DNA of 18,897 bases from Temnopleurus reevesii (taxonomy: Eukaryota; Echinodermata; Echinoidea; Temnopleuroida; Temnopleuridae): NCBI GenBank assembly GCA_036244855.1, contig BQKZ01007671.1:9551-28447 (forward strand), in the 5' to 3' direction. The position numbers and the translations under genes are program-made. Position 1 is the first letter of the stretch. Each line of letters starts with the position of its first letter. The notes under the pieces are model-generated. The model searched no databases. It had not been told where the DNA came from and was given only the letters and a program-made list of their open reading frames with translations. Positions 10,023 through 17,766 of this stretch are shown piece after piece.

Positions 10023-10253
10023 ATGAGTTTTTCAGAAAAAGAAACCCTAGAAAGGACCCCAACTGGAAGCCTTAAATATATCTTGTCACTTTCTGTTAAG
10101 ATATTTGTATGTTTTCTGATCACCCATCTAGCACTAATGCAGCATTTGCAGTCATCTTCTCCTAATTCTTCTGACGTCCGTCAAAAAGGGAGCCATTTCC
10201 TGCAGAAAAACATTTCATTGTGTATGTGTCCATATCCTGGGCTTCCATTTTAG
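10023..10253 (+). other. Open frame with a membrane-anchor-like segment (unproven)
   Basis: From ATG at 10023 the frame begins MSFSEKETLERTPTGS, then a hydrophobic run LSLSVKIFVCFLITHLALM, then a Gln/Ser-rich stretch QHLQSSSPNSSD, and ends at a TAG (10251-10253). The short cytosolic tail, single anchor and polar stem are what the first exon of a Golgi type II enzyme looks like, but no catalytic segment is present. Similarity to the frame at 8669 covers about 17 codons. It may be non-coding. Confidence 0.18.
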
Positions 10254-10679
10254 GATGTTTCATAAAGGGTCATTGACCATCAGTCACTGGGTCTGACCGA
10301 GATGGGAAATCTGATGTAACATGCTTTTATAACATTTTTTTTGTGTAATTAGCGCCTTATTTTTTCTAAAACGAGTCACAATTAGGTTGAAAGTGAGCTG
10401 AGAAATATTAACTTTAGAGGGTACAATTCATTAATTCAGTTATACTAGAGTCTAGAGACTATGCTTAAAATTGTGTTCAAATTTTGTTAAATTATAGTAC
10501 ATACACAATACCTGTCACAATGCTTTGCTTACCTGTTTCAATACAGTCACTGATGGTATCTCCCTAGGATCATTTGACCATGCTATTGTTGGGAGATTTT
10601 ATCGTTATAATGGGTTCTAAAAGATTCTGACTTGCACGTGATTAGAATCTTTGAATCTACTGGCCCGTTTACAATCTGT
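10254..10679. other. Non-coding stretch
   Basis: A+T-rich sequence without supported genes, repeats or RNA features. Confidence 0.45.
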
Positions 10680-11220
10680 GGCTCGTTCTGAAATATTGGG
10701 TCAGATTTATGCAAAGATGTTTGAAGTAACCGCTCAAATCAGGAAATGGGGACAGTGATTATTTTTTGCTTACTTTGTAAACAGTAGTATTTCAGATATG
10801 TGGATTAATGAGTTTTTGATGATACTCCAATCCCACTGCTGCCACCCATTCATAATGTGCATTTTAGCAAAGGATCAATCATCATGTACAAAGTATATTT
10901 ACTGATATGTTCTCTTTGTAAGGTGTCTCTCTCATACAACAAATGCTACTATTAAGTTGGGGCTGGGGATCATTTTGAAAAATTACGTCCCATATGTTCA
11001 AAGATGTTTAAAGGCAGCCGCACAAAGCCGGAAATGAGAACATAGATTCTTCTGCGCTACCTTTGTAGGATTTCTGATAAGTGGATTGATGGGTTTTGAT
11101 GATACCACAAAAGCGAAAGCTCTTTGCAGATGTAATACATTGACGTGCATACATACACATGTACCTATCCCACTGCTGCCACCCTGTTATGTGTTTGTAC
11201 ATAATGCAAAAAGGATACCG
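10680..11220. repeat. Diverged tandem duplication, about 200-250 bp units
   Basis: Copy 1 (about 10680-10880) and copy 2 (about 10966-11220) share CAAAGATGTTT, a CGC-CAAA-C-GGAAATG block, AGTGGATT-ATG-GTTTTTGATGATAC and TCCCACTGCTGCCACCC in the same order. Copy 2 carries about 60 extra bases (about 11103-11163) between the last two blocks, possibly an insertion. Identity is clearly below that of the array at 115-830, so the duplication is older. Confidence 0.8.
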
Positions 11221-11830
11221 TAAAAGTCTTCATCAACGCACGTACACATTTTTAATCAAACTGCTAATGTGTTTTTCATTCGGTATTTACATGTAACATC
11301 ACACCATGTATGCAGTGTTTTCATATTGTAATTAATCAAACTGCTAACAGTTGAGATTGTTATTTACCTGGTGTATTGGTGTCGGTGTCATTTTAGCCTT
11401 GATATCATCAACAATGGTACACAATGTAATCAGCCAAGGATCCATGGAACCAAATTGTAGGCCCATTTTAAGGTATCATATTAATAAGTTCTCAGAAATT
11501 ACATCTACACATCTGCATAAAAATAAAGTTCTTTTTGTCAGTGCATCAATCAACTTAATTAACTAAAATTTCCTATGCAGCAGAGCTTATTTTCCTCTAA
11601 ATTGATGGCGTTGCGCAGACACCTGAACGCTTGGAATAATACCCGTCCAATTATTTACCTTTTGCTTTGGGTGACACCTCTTTTGCTCAGCCCAAGGTGT
11701 CGGGTTGCCATAGCGACAATTTGGTAATAATTTGGTGAACATTCCATCTTGACATCTCAACTGTGAACCTGGAGGGAGTTGTCAGAAAAATGTTTTGAAA
11801 ATTGAGATCACCAATATCCTGTTAAAAAAG
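11221..11830. other. Non-coding stretch
   Basis: No supported gene. A short open frame at 11351-11566 begins with a hydrophobic run (LLFTWCIGVGVILALISS) but starts at TTG and has no other support. TACATGTA at 11288. Confidence 0.4.
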
Positions 11831-11832
11831 TA

Positions 11833-12187
11833 ACCTATGGTTTGGGTAACTACAGTCACTTGTAAGAATTATACGACCACCTGTAATATTCTGCACCTCC
11901 CTCAACATGTTCATTGTCTTGCGAGAAAGAAATTTACCACTGAAAGACATCCCCATTTATTAATTCTTTCACTACGGAATTTAGTTTCCAAATTTCTGTA
12001 CGGAATAAAATGCAGGAAAAGTATGGGAAAATATGGAAAACATAGGGAAAGCAACCTGTGGCTTGGGTAGCTGTAATCACTTGCAAACATTATAAGACCA
12101 CCTTTAAATTTTTGCACCTCTCTTCACTGTCTTGCTTGAAAGATATTTACCTCTTGCAAGATGTCCCCATTTATTAAGAAATTAACT
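11833..12187. repeat. Tandem duplication with a dispersed-repeat spacer
   Basis: Copy 1 (11833 to about 11965) and copy 2 (12054 to about 12187) share ACCTRTGGYTTGGGTARCT, CACTTG-AA, AGACCACCT or CGACCACCT, TTTGCACCTC or a variant, and CATCCCCATTTATTA or GTCCCCATTTATTAA. Between them, 11966-12052 is a different sequence whose only other copy here is at 16701-16796. Confidence 0.8.
11966..12052 (+). repeat. Dispersed repeat, copy 1
   Basis: Shares TTCCAAATTT, CTGTACGGAAT, GGGAAAATATGGAA and GGGAAAGCAA, in that order and orientation, with 16701-16796. A six-base insertion and a few indels separate the copies. There is no terminal inverted repeat or coding capacity, so the class is unknown. Confidence 0.7.
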
Positions 12188-12517
12188 TTGTAAAAAAGTG
12201 TGAAAGGAGCGCAAGGTTATGAATCACCTTTACTAAAGAGGGTATCACTGGGGAAAATTATAATTCTTTGAAAAGATACATCACACTTCATATATATTTT
12301 TTCATAGCTGTTGCGTATGTGACTCAGTAGAGTTGTCAAGGCGTACAAAACCTGTCAGAATGTAATGGTGTTAAAACATTTGGATTGAAGTGCAATTCAT
12401 TTTTATCATAGACAGTGGAACAGCTGGCTTAGAAGAATTTTGCTCCATTCAGGCTTATACGGTGAACACGCGGGTACACACCAGACATTTGATTTAGCCA
12501 TATCAAACAATAGATCA
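12188..12517. other. Non-coding stretch
   Basis: Nothing recognisable apart from ordinary A+T-rich sequence before the SINE tail. Confidence 0.4.
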
Positions 12518-12826
12518 ATAATAATATAATATAATAATGAACGGCTTTTACATAGCGCTTATCAACTCTTTATGAAGAATTCTCTAAGCGCTCTACAATT
12601 GCAGCATCATTACCCAGGCTTTAGCCCGGCAGCCACTTCATTAGCGCACTTGGCGTTTCAAGGAATGAATATTACTACCAGGTACCCATTCACCTCACTT
12701 GGGTTGAGTGCAGCACAATGTGGATGAATTTCTTGCTGAAGGAAATTAACGCCATGGGTGGGACTAGAACCTACGACCCTCTGGTTGAAAGGCAAGAGTC
12801 ATGACCACTACACCACGGTGCCTCAG
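12518..12826 (-). mobile_element. tRNA-derived SINE, near full length
   Basis: Read on the minus strand, the head begins GGCACCGTGGTGTAGTGGTC, with the Pol III A box at 12814-12796. A B box GGTTCTAGTCCC lies at 12771-12760, spaced as in a tRNA. The anticodon-like loop CTTTCAA would be Glu (TTC), only tentatively. A unique body of about 200 bases follows, containing paired AGCGCTTAGAG and AAGCGCTATG motifs. The element ends in an A/T-rich ATTATTATATT tail (12540-12518). SINEs of this form are copied by LINE reverse transcriptases and encode no protein. A short GATCA near both ends is too weak to be called a target duplication. Confidence 0.85.
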
Positions 12827-13494
12827 GATCAGGATAGTAAGAATTGAGGGTAAAACGGTCTATATCAGAAAAAATTCGATAAATGTAAGTGGGGTAAAAT
12901 ATAGGTTCTATTGGTTCAATGGTATGAGGACCAGAAACAGGCAAACAGTTGGCATGTTAGCAATCCAGCCATTCTTTGATTTAAATTGTATGTTCATATG
13001 TATATCGGTTGGGTCTTGCATACAAGTACATGCATGTGTACAGTGCTTGTCTAAATTTGTTGCTATATGTACCTGTTCTCTAGATCTAGTCCTCTGATCC
13101 CAATGTGATCCCATTCTCATGAGATATGCAGCAATAAAGCCAACTGCAAATGCTAAGTCTCAACCATCTTACGACTGGCTTGGCGACCGAATGAGCTAAG
13201 TGATGATGTCACAATGATATGGATAAAATATGTCAATCACAGAAATGTATATTAATCTATTGTCTCAAGCATTACATTGATGATTTTCCAATGATGGGAA
13301 TGCAGTTATCGGATTGAATCGCAAGGTGTGCAGTGGCAATGTTTGCGACAGTGATGTCATCCAGTAGCAAGCCAGTCCTAAGATGGTTGAGTCGCGATTT
13401 GTGTGGTCGGCTTAAAAGTTTAGCAAAAAATGTTGACTTTCACTGCAGGCCTATATTCTACCGGAGACCAGTGTTTTTTAAGCAACTCTGTGGA
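12827..13494. other. Non-coding stretch
   Basis: No supported gene. A short frame at 13333-13518 (+) ends exactly at the foldback element and has no recognisable domain. TACATGCATGTGTAC near 13026 is a TACATGTA-like imperfect palindrome. Confidence 0.4.
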
Positions 13495-13517
13495 AGCTCT
13501 GCACAATCCCTGCCCTA

Positions 13518-13792
13518 ATCCAGTTTAGGACTGTGTGTTCTGGTAGCATCCACATCTGCATATTCTCTTACACTGAACAAACAGGGACTGCATAACACTC
13601 AACCACAGAGTCCTTCCATGTACATAACCCTCTGATCTGTATACCCCTCTGGAGGCGCTATCACATGGGTAGACAGATCAGAGGGTTATGCAAGGACTCT
13701 GTGTTTGAGTGCTATGCAGTCCCTGGGTGTTCAGTGTAAAGAGAATGTGCAGAGGTGGGTGCTATCAGAACACACATTCCTCAACTGGACTA
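13518..13792. mobile_element. Foldback mini-transposon (MITE-like), fuller copy
   Basis: The two arms are long inverted repeats of about 120 bases. TCCAGTTTAGGACTGTGTGT, GGGACTGCATA-CACTCAA, CAGAGTCCTT and AACCCTCTGATCTGT in the left arm are each answered by their complement in the right arm, leaving a loop of only about 30-40 bases (near 13640-13673). It belongs to the same family as the element at 6117-6291. No transposase frame is present. Flanks: AAGC-CTGCACAATCCCTGCCCTAAT ends just before the left arm, and a 26-base near-copy begins a few bases after the right arm (13796-13821). Confidence 0.88.
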
Positions 13793-13821
13793 GGCAAGCA
13801 GTGCAGAATCCTTGCCCTAAT

Positions 13822-14644
13822 GGAGACACTCAACGAGACAATGAGACGTTCAGTGGCCCCTCTTGTCGGGGATCGAAAACACCTGTCAATTATCTGGTTA
13901 TGATGTCATCCATTATAGTGCCTAGTCTGATGCTTCATCAAGGATTAAGAGATCACAATTAAACTCTCATGGATGAACCATAACTTTTACATTACTTTTG
14001 AAGCCAATGGAATTTTTTTTAATGAACCGAGTATCTTGTGTCTAAAACATAACAGCCTGGAGATAGTTTTGGTAAAGTTCTAACAATTATATGAGACTGC
14101 TACATGTACTGTAGAAGCTTAAATTTTCGCTGAGGTTTTACTTTCGCTAATTTGGTGACCATGAATTAACCTACATGTATATTTTCTATCATTATGATGT
14201 GCGCAGACTTGTGTACAATGATCTTTCGCAACCTGAAAATAACAAGGGTTCCTGCTAATATGTAAAGATGCCTTGAATTCATTGGAGTGGCGAAAGTTTA
14301 TATAAGCCAAAATATTGGCTATTCCAGTTTGCCCCTTTACAATCCTTAGAAATTGTATAGTTTTAGAATAAGAAATGTAGTCAGGATTAAAAACTTTGTT
14401 GAAAGATGTATTGGTATTATGGATAAAAAGAAATCAAAGATAGGGCACATGTATACGAGGAGCATTTGAGAGTGTTTTTCAAAGCTGTATTTATGTTCCT
14501 GCTTATTGTTTGCTGGATGGATTCTAAAAAAGTGACTGGGCCAGTGCCCTTTGACTTTAAGTTACAGTGAAACTAAACATTTTGCTTAGGCCTAAGGCAC
14601 AGGTTGACACAGGCATCCAGTCTGAAAGTTCCCAGACCAGCAAA
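13822..14644. other. Non-coding stretch with a possible inverted-repeat relic
   Basis: At 14101-14310, TGTAGAAGCTTAAATTTTCG and ACTTTCGCTAATTTGG near the left are loosely mirrored by GGCGAAAGTTTATATAAGCC on the right. This is compatible with an eroded TIR element of the TTTTCGC type common in invertebrates, but the arms match poorly. The segment 13941-13959 carries AAGAGATCACAAT, a 13-base match to the hemicentin exon start. TACATGTA at 14101 and 14172. Confidence 0.3.
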
Positions 14645-14785
14645 GGTCACTGCCAGGATTTCAAATTTTGAAAGAAGATCTGGGATAATTCCAAGAAAAA
14701 CTGATGAATTCTTTGTCCAAGGGGGAGGGGGTTGTTAGTAGAAGCGGGTCATTGCCATCAACCTATGTTAGCTGGTTCCAATAGT
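14645..14785 (+). pseudogene. Decayed copy A of the hemicentin exon 5' part
   Basis: Seen: GAAGATC followed by GGGATAATTCCAAGAAAAACTGATGAAT and GTCCAAGGGGGAGGGGG parallels the exon's GAAGATCCTGAG, ATTTCCAGGAGAAG and GTCCAGGGAGGTGG blocks. The similarity runs on through GCGGGTCATTGCCATCAACC (exon AAAGTATCACGGCCATCTACC), ending near 14785. This copy therefore reaches a little further into the exon than copies B and D. A CAG lies at 14654-14656 where the acceptor is expected, but the first codons are scrambled and stops are present. Inference: an old member of the same series, about 195 bases upstream of copy B. Confidence 0.65.
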
Positions 14786-14825
14786 TAAAAAGTTTGACAA
14801 CACTCTCCTCATTATATTTTTGTTT

Positions 14826-14963
14826 GATTCCATCATTGTGATTCCTTGCAGAGGTACAAGAGATCAGAATGACTGAAAACCCTTATTATTTCCAGGAAAA
14901 TTTGGAAAAAAACACACACTCTACCCAGAAGATGGTGATGTGGAAATCATCATTTAACCCTTA
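14826..14963 (+). pseudogene. Partly preserved copy B of the hemicentin exon 5' part
   Basis: Seen: a good acceptor (GATTCCTTGCAG, AG at 14850-14851) is followed by two bases and then in-phase codons reading VQEIRMTENPYYFQENL. The real exon reads [17 protein letters not shown] there, so 10 of 17 residues agree and the phase is the same. The frame stays open to a TAA at 14961-14963, although after YFQENL it no longer resembles hemicentin. Base-level similarity continues weakly through CCAGAAGATGGTGATGT, matching the GGGDC coding segment. There is no donor matching that of the exon. Inference: a tandem copy that kept splice acceptor and frame for longer than its siblings. It could be a cryptic or rarely used terminal exon, but a relic is more likely. 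Confidence 0.72.
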
Positions 14964-15261
14964 ACGCGCCACATGCATGTGTACTGATCTATGCAGGAGT
15001 GCCAAGTGCGTATATACACGCAATTGTAATAACACCCTTTGTGTACTACTATTGTGTATATCGTACAGATTAACTCTGGAGCTATTGTATTGTTCTCACA
15101 TCCTGCTTAGGTATTAGCAGGCTTTTTTTCATATGATAAGCAGAAAACAATTTATAGAGGTGAAAAGGATCAAAGAGTTTTAAAAACCGCTCCAAGGAGC
15201 CGCACAAAATAAATTTTGCACAGGGAGTGCAGTATACAGAGCAGCTTAATCTTGAACAATA

Positions 15262-15398
15262 TTTTGGTTCCTTGCTAAGGTCACATAATCACAGAACGCG
15301 TTCAAAAATTATTCCACAAAAATTAACAAGATATTCACATAAAAAGATAATGAATGATTAGATGATATTATCTGGATATCATTACCTGTGCTCAATGT
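15262..15398 (+). pseudogene. Decayed copy G of the hemicentin exon 5' part
   Basis: Seen: GGTTCCTTGC (15266-15275) resembles the acceptor tract. It is followed by TCACATAATCACAGAA, which equals the exon's TCACAATCACAGAA apart from a two-base indel, and by ATTCCACAAAAATTAAC in place of ATTTCCAGGAGAAGTTGAT. Its distal part (ATATCATTACCTGTGCTCAAT, read near 15375-15395) matches copy D's CATCATCTGTGCTCAT better than the true exon. The acceptor CAG and reading frame are gone. Inference: an old tandem copy, about 187 bases upstream of copy C. It is the weakest of the five main copies taken alone, but the spacing and the copy-D-like distal part support it. Confidence 0.55.
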
Positions 15399-15439
15399 GG
15401 TATGTAAATGATATTCATTGAATTAAAGTCTAAAACTTT

Positions 15440-15572
15440 GTCTAGTCATTCATGATTCCTTCCAAAAAATCAAGAGATCAAATTTCCAGGAAAGTTTTAA
15501 AGATACTTAGGTCCAAAAGATTGGTACTGATCATAGAATAATTTCAGGGATATCATTTTCTTTTCTCAACTA
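15440..15572 (+). pseudogene. Decayed copy C of the hemicentin exon 5' part
   Basis: Seen: AATCAAGAGATCA at 15468-15480, directly joined to ATTTCCAGGAAAG. This matches the exon start with about 21 internal bases missing. GGTCCAAAAGATTGG then lines up with TGTCCAGGGAGGTGG of the exon, followed by a match to the CCAGAGAAAAGTATCA segment. The acceptor CAG has been lost (TTCCA in its place) and several stops interrupt the frame. The upstream ATGATTCCTT resembles the pyrimidine tract of copy B. Inference: an older member of the same tandem series, about 175 bases upstream of copy D. Confidence 0.7.
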
Positions 15573-15617
15573 TCACATTCTTTCAGTAATATTATTTTTA
15601 ATTTTAGTATTTTTTCA

Positions 15618-15725
15618 ACTATTTTAGTTTCATTACAGAAATTCAAGAGATTACAATCACAAAAGACCTTGGATATTTCCAAGAAATTCTCTATGTGACT
15701 GACTGACTGATCAGAGAAAAACATC
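15618..15725 (+). pseudogene. Decayed copy D of the hemicentin exon 5' part
   Basis: Seen: CATTACAG is followed from 15639 by bases nearly identical to the start of the true exon; the shared reading is IQEIT-IT, then YFQE. The frame has the same phase as the real exon and stays open for about 21 codons before a stop in a short GACT repeat near 15700. Similarity resumes at GACTGATCAGAGAAAA, which lines up with GACTGTCCAGAGAAAA in the exon, and fades after about 15725. No equivalent of the second half of the exon or of its donor follows. Inference: a tandem duplicate of the 3' splice site plus the first 100 or so exon bases, now non-functional. It is the closest copy to the real exon both in position and in sequence. 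Confidence 0.8.
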
Positions 15726-15805
15726 ATCTGTGCTCATCATTCATATTTTGTAGATTCATTAAAATCATAATCTAATTTAGAACAACTGTCTATGATACCT
15801 TGCAG

Positions 15806-16035
15806 AAATTCAAGAGATCACAATCACAGAAGATCCTGAGTATTTCCAGGAGAAGTTGATGGATCTATATGTCCAGGGAGGTGGAGACTGTCCAGAGAAA
15901 AGTATCACGGCCATCTACCATGCCCTCAACATCAGTCTTCCGGGGTCCTTCATCTACGTCTTCACTGATGCCAGGTCAAACGATTACGAACTTACAAACG
16001 AGGTCCTCAGGCTGATCCAGGAGAAAGAAAGTCAG
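15806..16035 (+). CDS. Internal exon of a hemicentin-like gene, part of the VWA domain
   Basis: Seen: 230 bases bounded by acceptor ACCTTGCAG and donor CAG|GTAAGT. The first two bases finish a codon begun in the previous exon (phase-1 intron upstream); the exon ends on a whole codon (phase-0 intron downstream). The 76 codons are open. Residues 1-14 read [14 protein letters not shown], 20-30 [11 protein letters not shown], 43-57 [15 protein letters not shown], and the end reads [12 protein letters not shown]. Known: this pattern matches the VWA domain near the N terminus of hemicentins, very large secreted extracellular-matrix proteins with many Ig domains, involved in tissue linkage and basement membranes. 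FTDA (residues 52-55) carries the third metal-coordinating (MIDAS) Asp; the GGGD segment is the other conserved VWA motif present. The DxSxS motif should be in an earlier exon, not seen here. Inference: the gene runs on the + strand and most of the window is its introns. Hemicentin-1 versus -2 cannot be decided; another hemicentin-type VWA protein is the alternative. Base composition is richer in G+C than the flanks. Confidence 0.93.
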
Positions 16036-16700
16036 GTAAGTTGTCAATTACAAACAAATAGATGTCAATGAAAATATATATTTTGCTCCTTACTCTTGAT
16101 GAGGATTATGAAAATCTGTGGATGTCAGGTTCTATTTTGTAGAGCATGAAGTTGCAATTGTGTATCCACAGGTCTACCTTAAGAACAAGACAACGAATCT
16201 CTTCCATTTGGTGATTGCTTCTTTGTGTACCATTGGCATTTTTTCCTTTTTGATCAATGTCATGGAGGGTGAATATCTATGGATTAAAAATGGTTATCCA
16301 AGGAGTCTATGTTAAATAGGAGAGAGAAAGTATTGAGGAATACAACTTTCATGGGCATATCTGCAAATCTACTACTACTAGCTCACCAGTGGGCTGGCCC
16401 ATTAGCCTCCATACAGAAATTGCCATTTTTGGAGGAATTAATAAACTTTCAATCATTAACTATAAGTATATGCATCTCATGTGTTTGTGTCACGTGTATT
16501 ATAAGCAATGCTTTAAAAATTGGGTGGCCCTGAATGATTCCTTTTCATAGAAATCCTTGGCAAATGTAACTTCACAGATTTTGAAAGGAAATGAGCAAGA
16601 AGTAAGGGTGATCTGTTAAAGACGCATCTGATTTTAGGTGTGAAAAACTTATTCTCGCATCTTTCATCGATACTAAAATAGAAGAAGAGTGAACTTAGCT
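16036..16700 (+). other. Start of the downstream hemicentin intron
   Basis: The intron begins with GTAAGT at 16036. I looked for the next VWA exon (in vertebrate hemicentins the chain continues with a hydrophobic strand and an LTGDC-like segment) and did not find it. A CCACAG at about 16165-16170 is not followed by hemicentin-like codons. Short frames here look like chance. Confidence 0.6.
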
Positions 16701-16796
16701 CTTCCGCTACAAAATTTCAGGTTCCAAATTTCCCTGATCTGTACGGAATTAAGTGGAGGAGATTAGGGGAAAATATGGAATACAACGGGAAAGCAA
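16701..16796 (+). repeat. Dispersed repeat, copy 2
   Basis: Same-orientation partner of 11966-12052, sharing TTCCAAATTT, CTGTACGGAATT (copy 1 has CGGAATA), GGGGAAAATATGGAA and CGGGAAAGCAA. No terminal structure identifies the class. Confidence 0.7.
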
Positions 16797-16810
16797 TTTA
16801 AGTTTTTACT

Positions 16811-17060
16811 TTGTGTTCAGACGGAAAGCCGCTCTCACCGGCTCAAAACACGGTCAGAGGTCATGCTGATAAATGTACGCTATATTATATGCAAGCTTCA
16901 TTGGTAGATCCCCATATGTCCTTGTTTGTTTACAGTGACGTCAGCAAACCGCCGACAGCGGCTTGCGGTACAATATGTAGTATTTTATCGCGCCGCTGTG
17001 ATCGGCGAGCCGTATGGAAAGAGTCAAGGCCCAAGTTCTGTTCACTTTCACCACGGAATA
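16811..17060. other. CpG-rich patch with inverted GC-rich motifs
   Basis: About 15 or more CpG dinucleotides fall in 250 bases, against very few on either side. CGCCGACAGCGGC (16951-16963) and GCCGCTGTGATCGGCG (16992-17007) form an imperfect stem, and GCCGCTCTCACCGGC lies near 16829. One plus-strand frame is open from 16811 to 17149 and reads YSDVSKPPTAACGTICSILS in the middle, but it does not resemble a known domain. Candidates are a young transposon fragment, a regulatory or promoter island, or an exon of another gene. Confidence 0.4.
16936..16943. promoter_or_regulatory. Perfect cAMP-response element TGACGTCA
   Basis: The full palindromic CREB/ATF consensus sits inside the CpG-rich patch. 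CpG-containing CREs are normally lost in methylated intronic DNA, so its survival suggests either a recent insertion or an unmethylated, possibly active, element. No TATA box or start site is evident. Confidence 0.4.
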
Positions 17061-17766
17061 GTGGTCTAAAGTATCACTCAATTTTGTATTTTCCTGGATC
17101 CAAAGTATTACTACTTTCATGCTTTTTTGTGTGCACATGGATGCTGTAATGTTGAACATGCCCCGCCTAAAAAAGAGACACTTTTAAATCACAGAATCAC
17201 AGAATACTTTACACTTGTGTTTTCTGCAATTAAAATAGAGCATCCAATTGACTTCTGTACTAGTTAACATAAGCATTATATTCTCCTCCATTCAGACTTA
17301 TTTAAAGAGTTAAATAGATGCCAACTGTACTTGAAAATTCATAAGGTATATTTTCATATGAATTCGAGACTCTCATTAGAAGTGTTCCCCTGAGAGTGTG
17401 GTTATTACATGTATTTACATGGTTACCCTCACCTTTTCAGCTGTTGCATCATTCACCTTTTAATTTTCATCTCATGTATATTTGGGAATGGTTGGCATCT
17501 CTGCATATAAGGTTAGCCTTCATGTTGTAGGTTACATATACCTACATCGCCTGCTGTCCATTCCTTACATTATCCACCTGTTATGAGTTACATTGTTACA
17601 TTATGTCTCAGAGAGAGGCTTCAGTCATATTATTAAGAGCCAATATATACATTGGTGACCTTCTTAGGGTTATCCCTCATACATTCAAGGTAAAATGTTT
17701 GGTAAACTAGATCAAAATTATGAGGTATCAAGGAATCTATATCAGTAAGCAAAAAAATCACATATG
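17061..17766. other. Non-coding stretch
   Basis: A+T-rich, presumed intron. TACATGTA at 17406. No repeat or gene seen. Confidence 0.45.

Noticed and set aside
12801..13097. Plus-strand open frame of 98 codons
   Set aside because: Its start lies inside the SINE head (antisense to the tRNA-like region) and the rest has no motif, so it is a chance frame.
16150..16240. Next hemicentin exon after a CCACAG acceptor
   Set aside because: The codons after the AG do not resemble the next VWA strand, and no good donor follows in frame.
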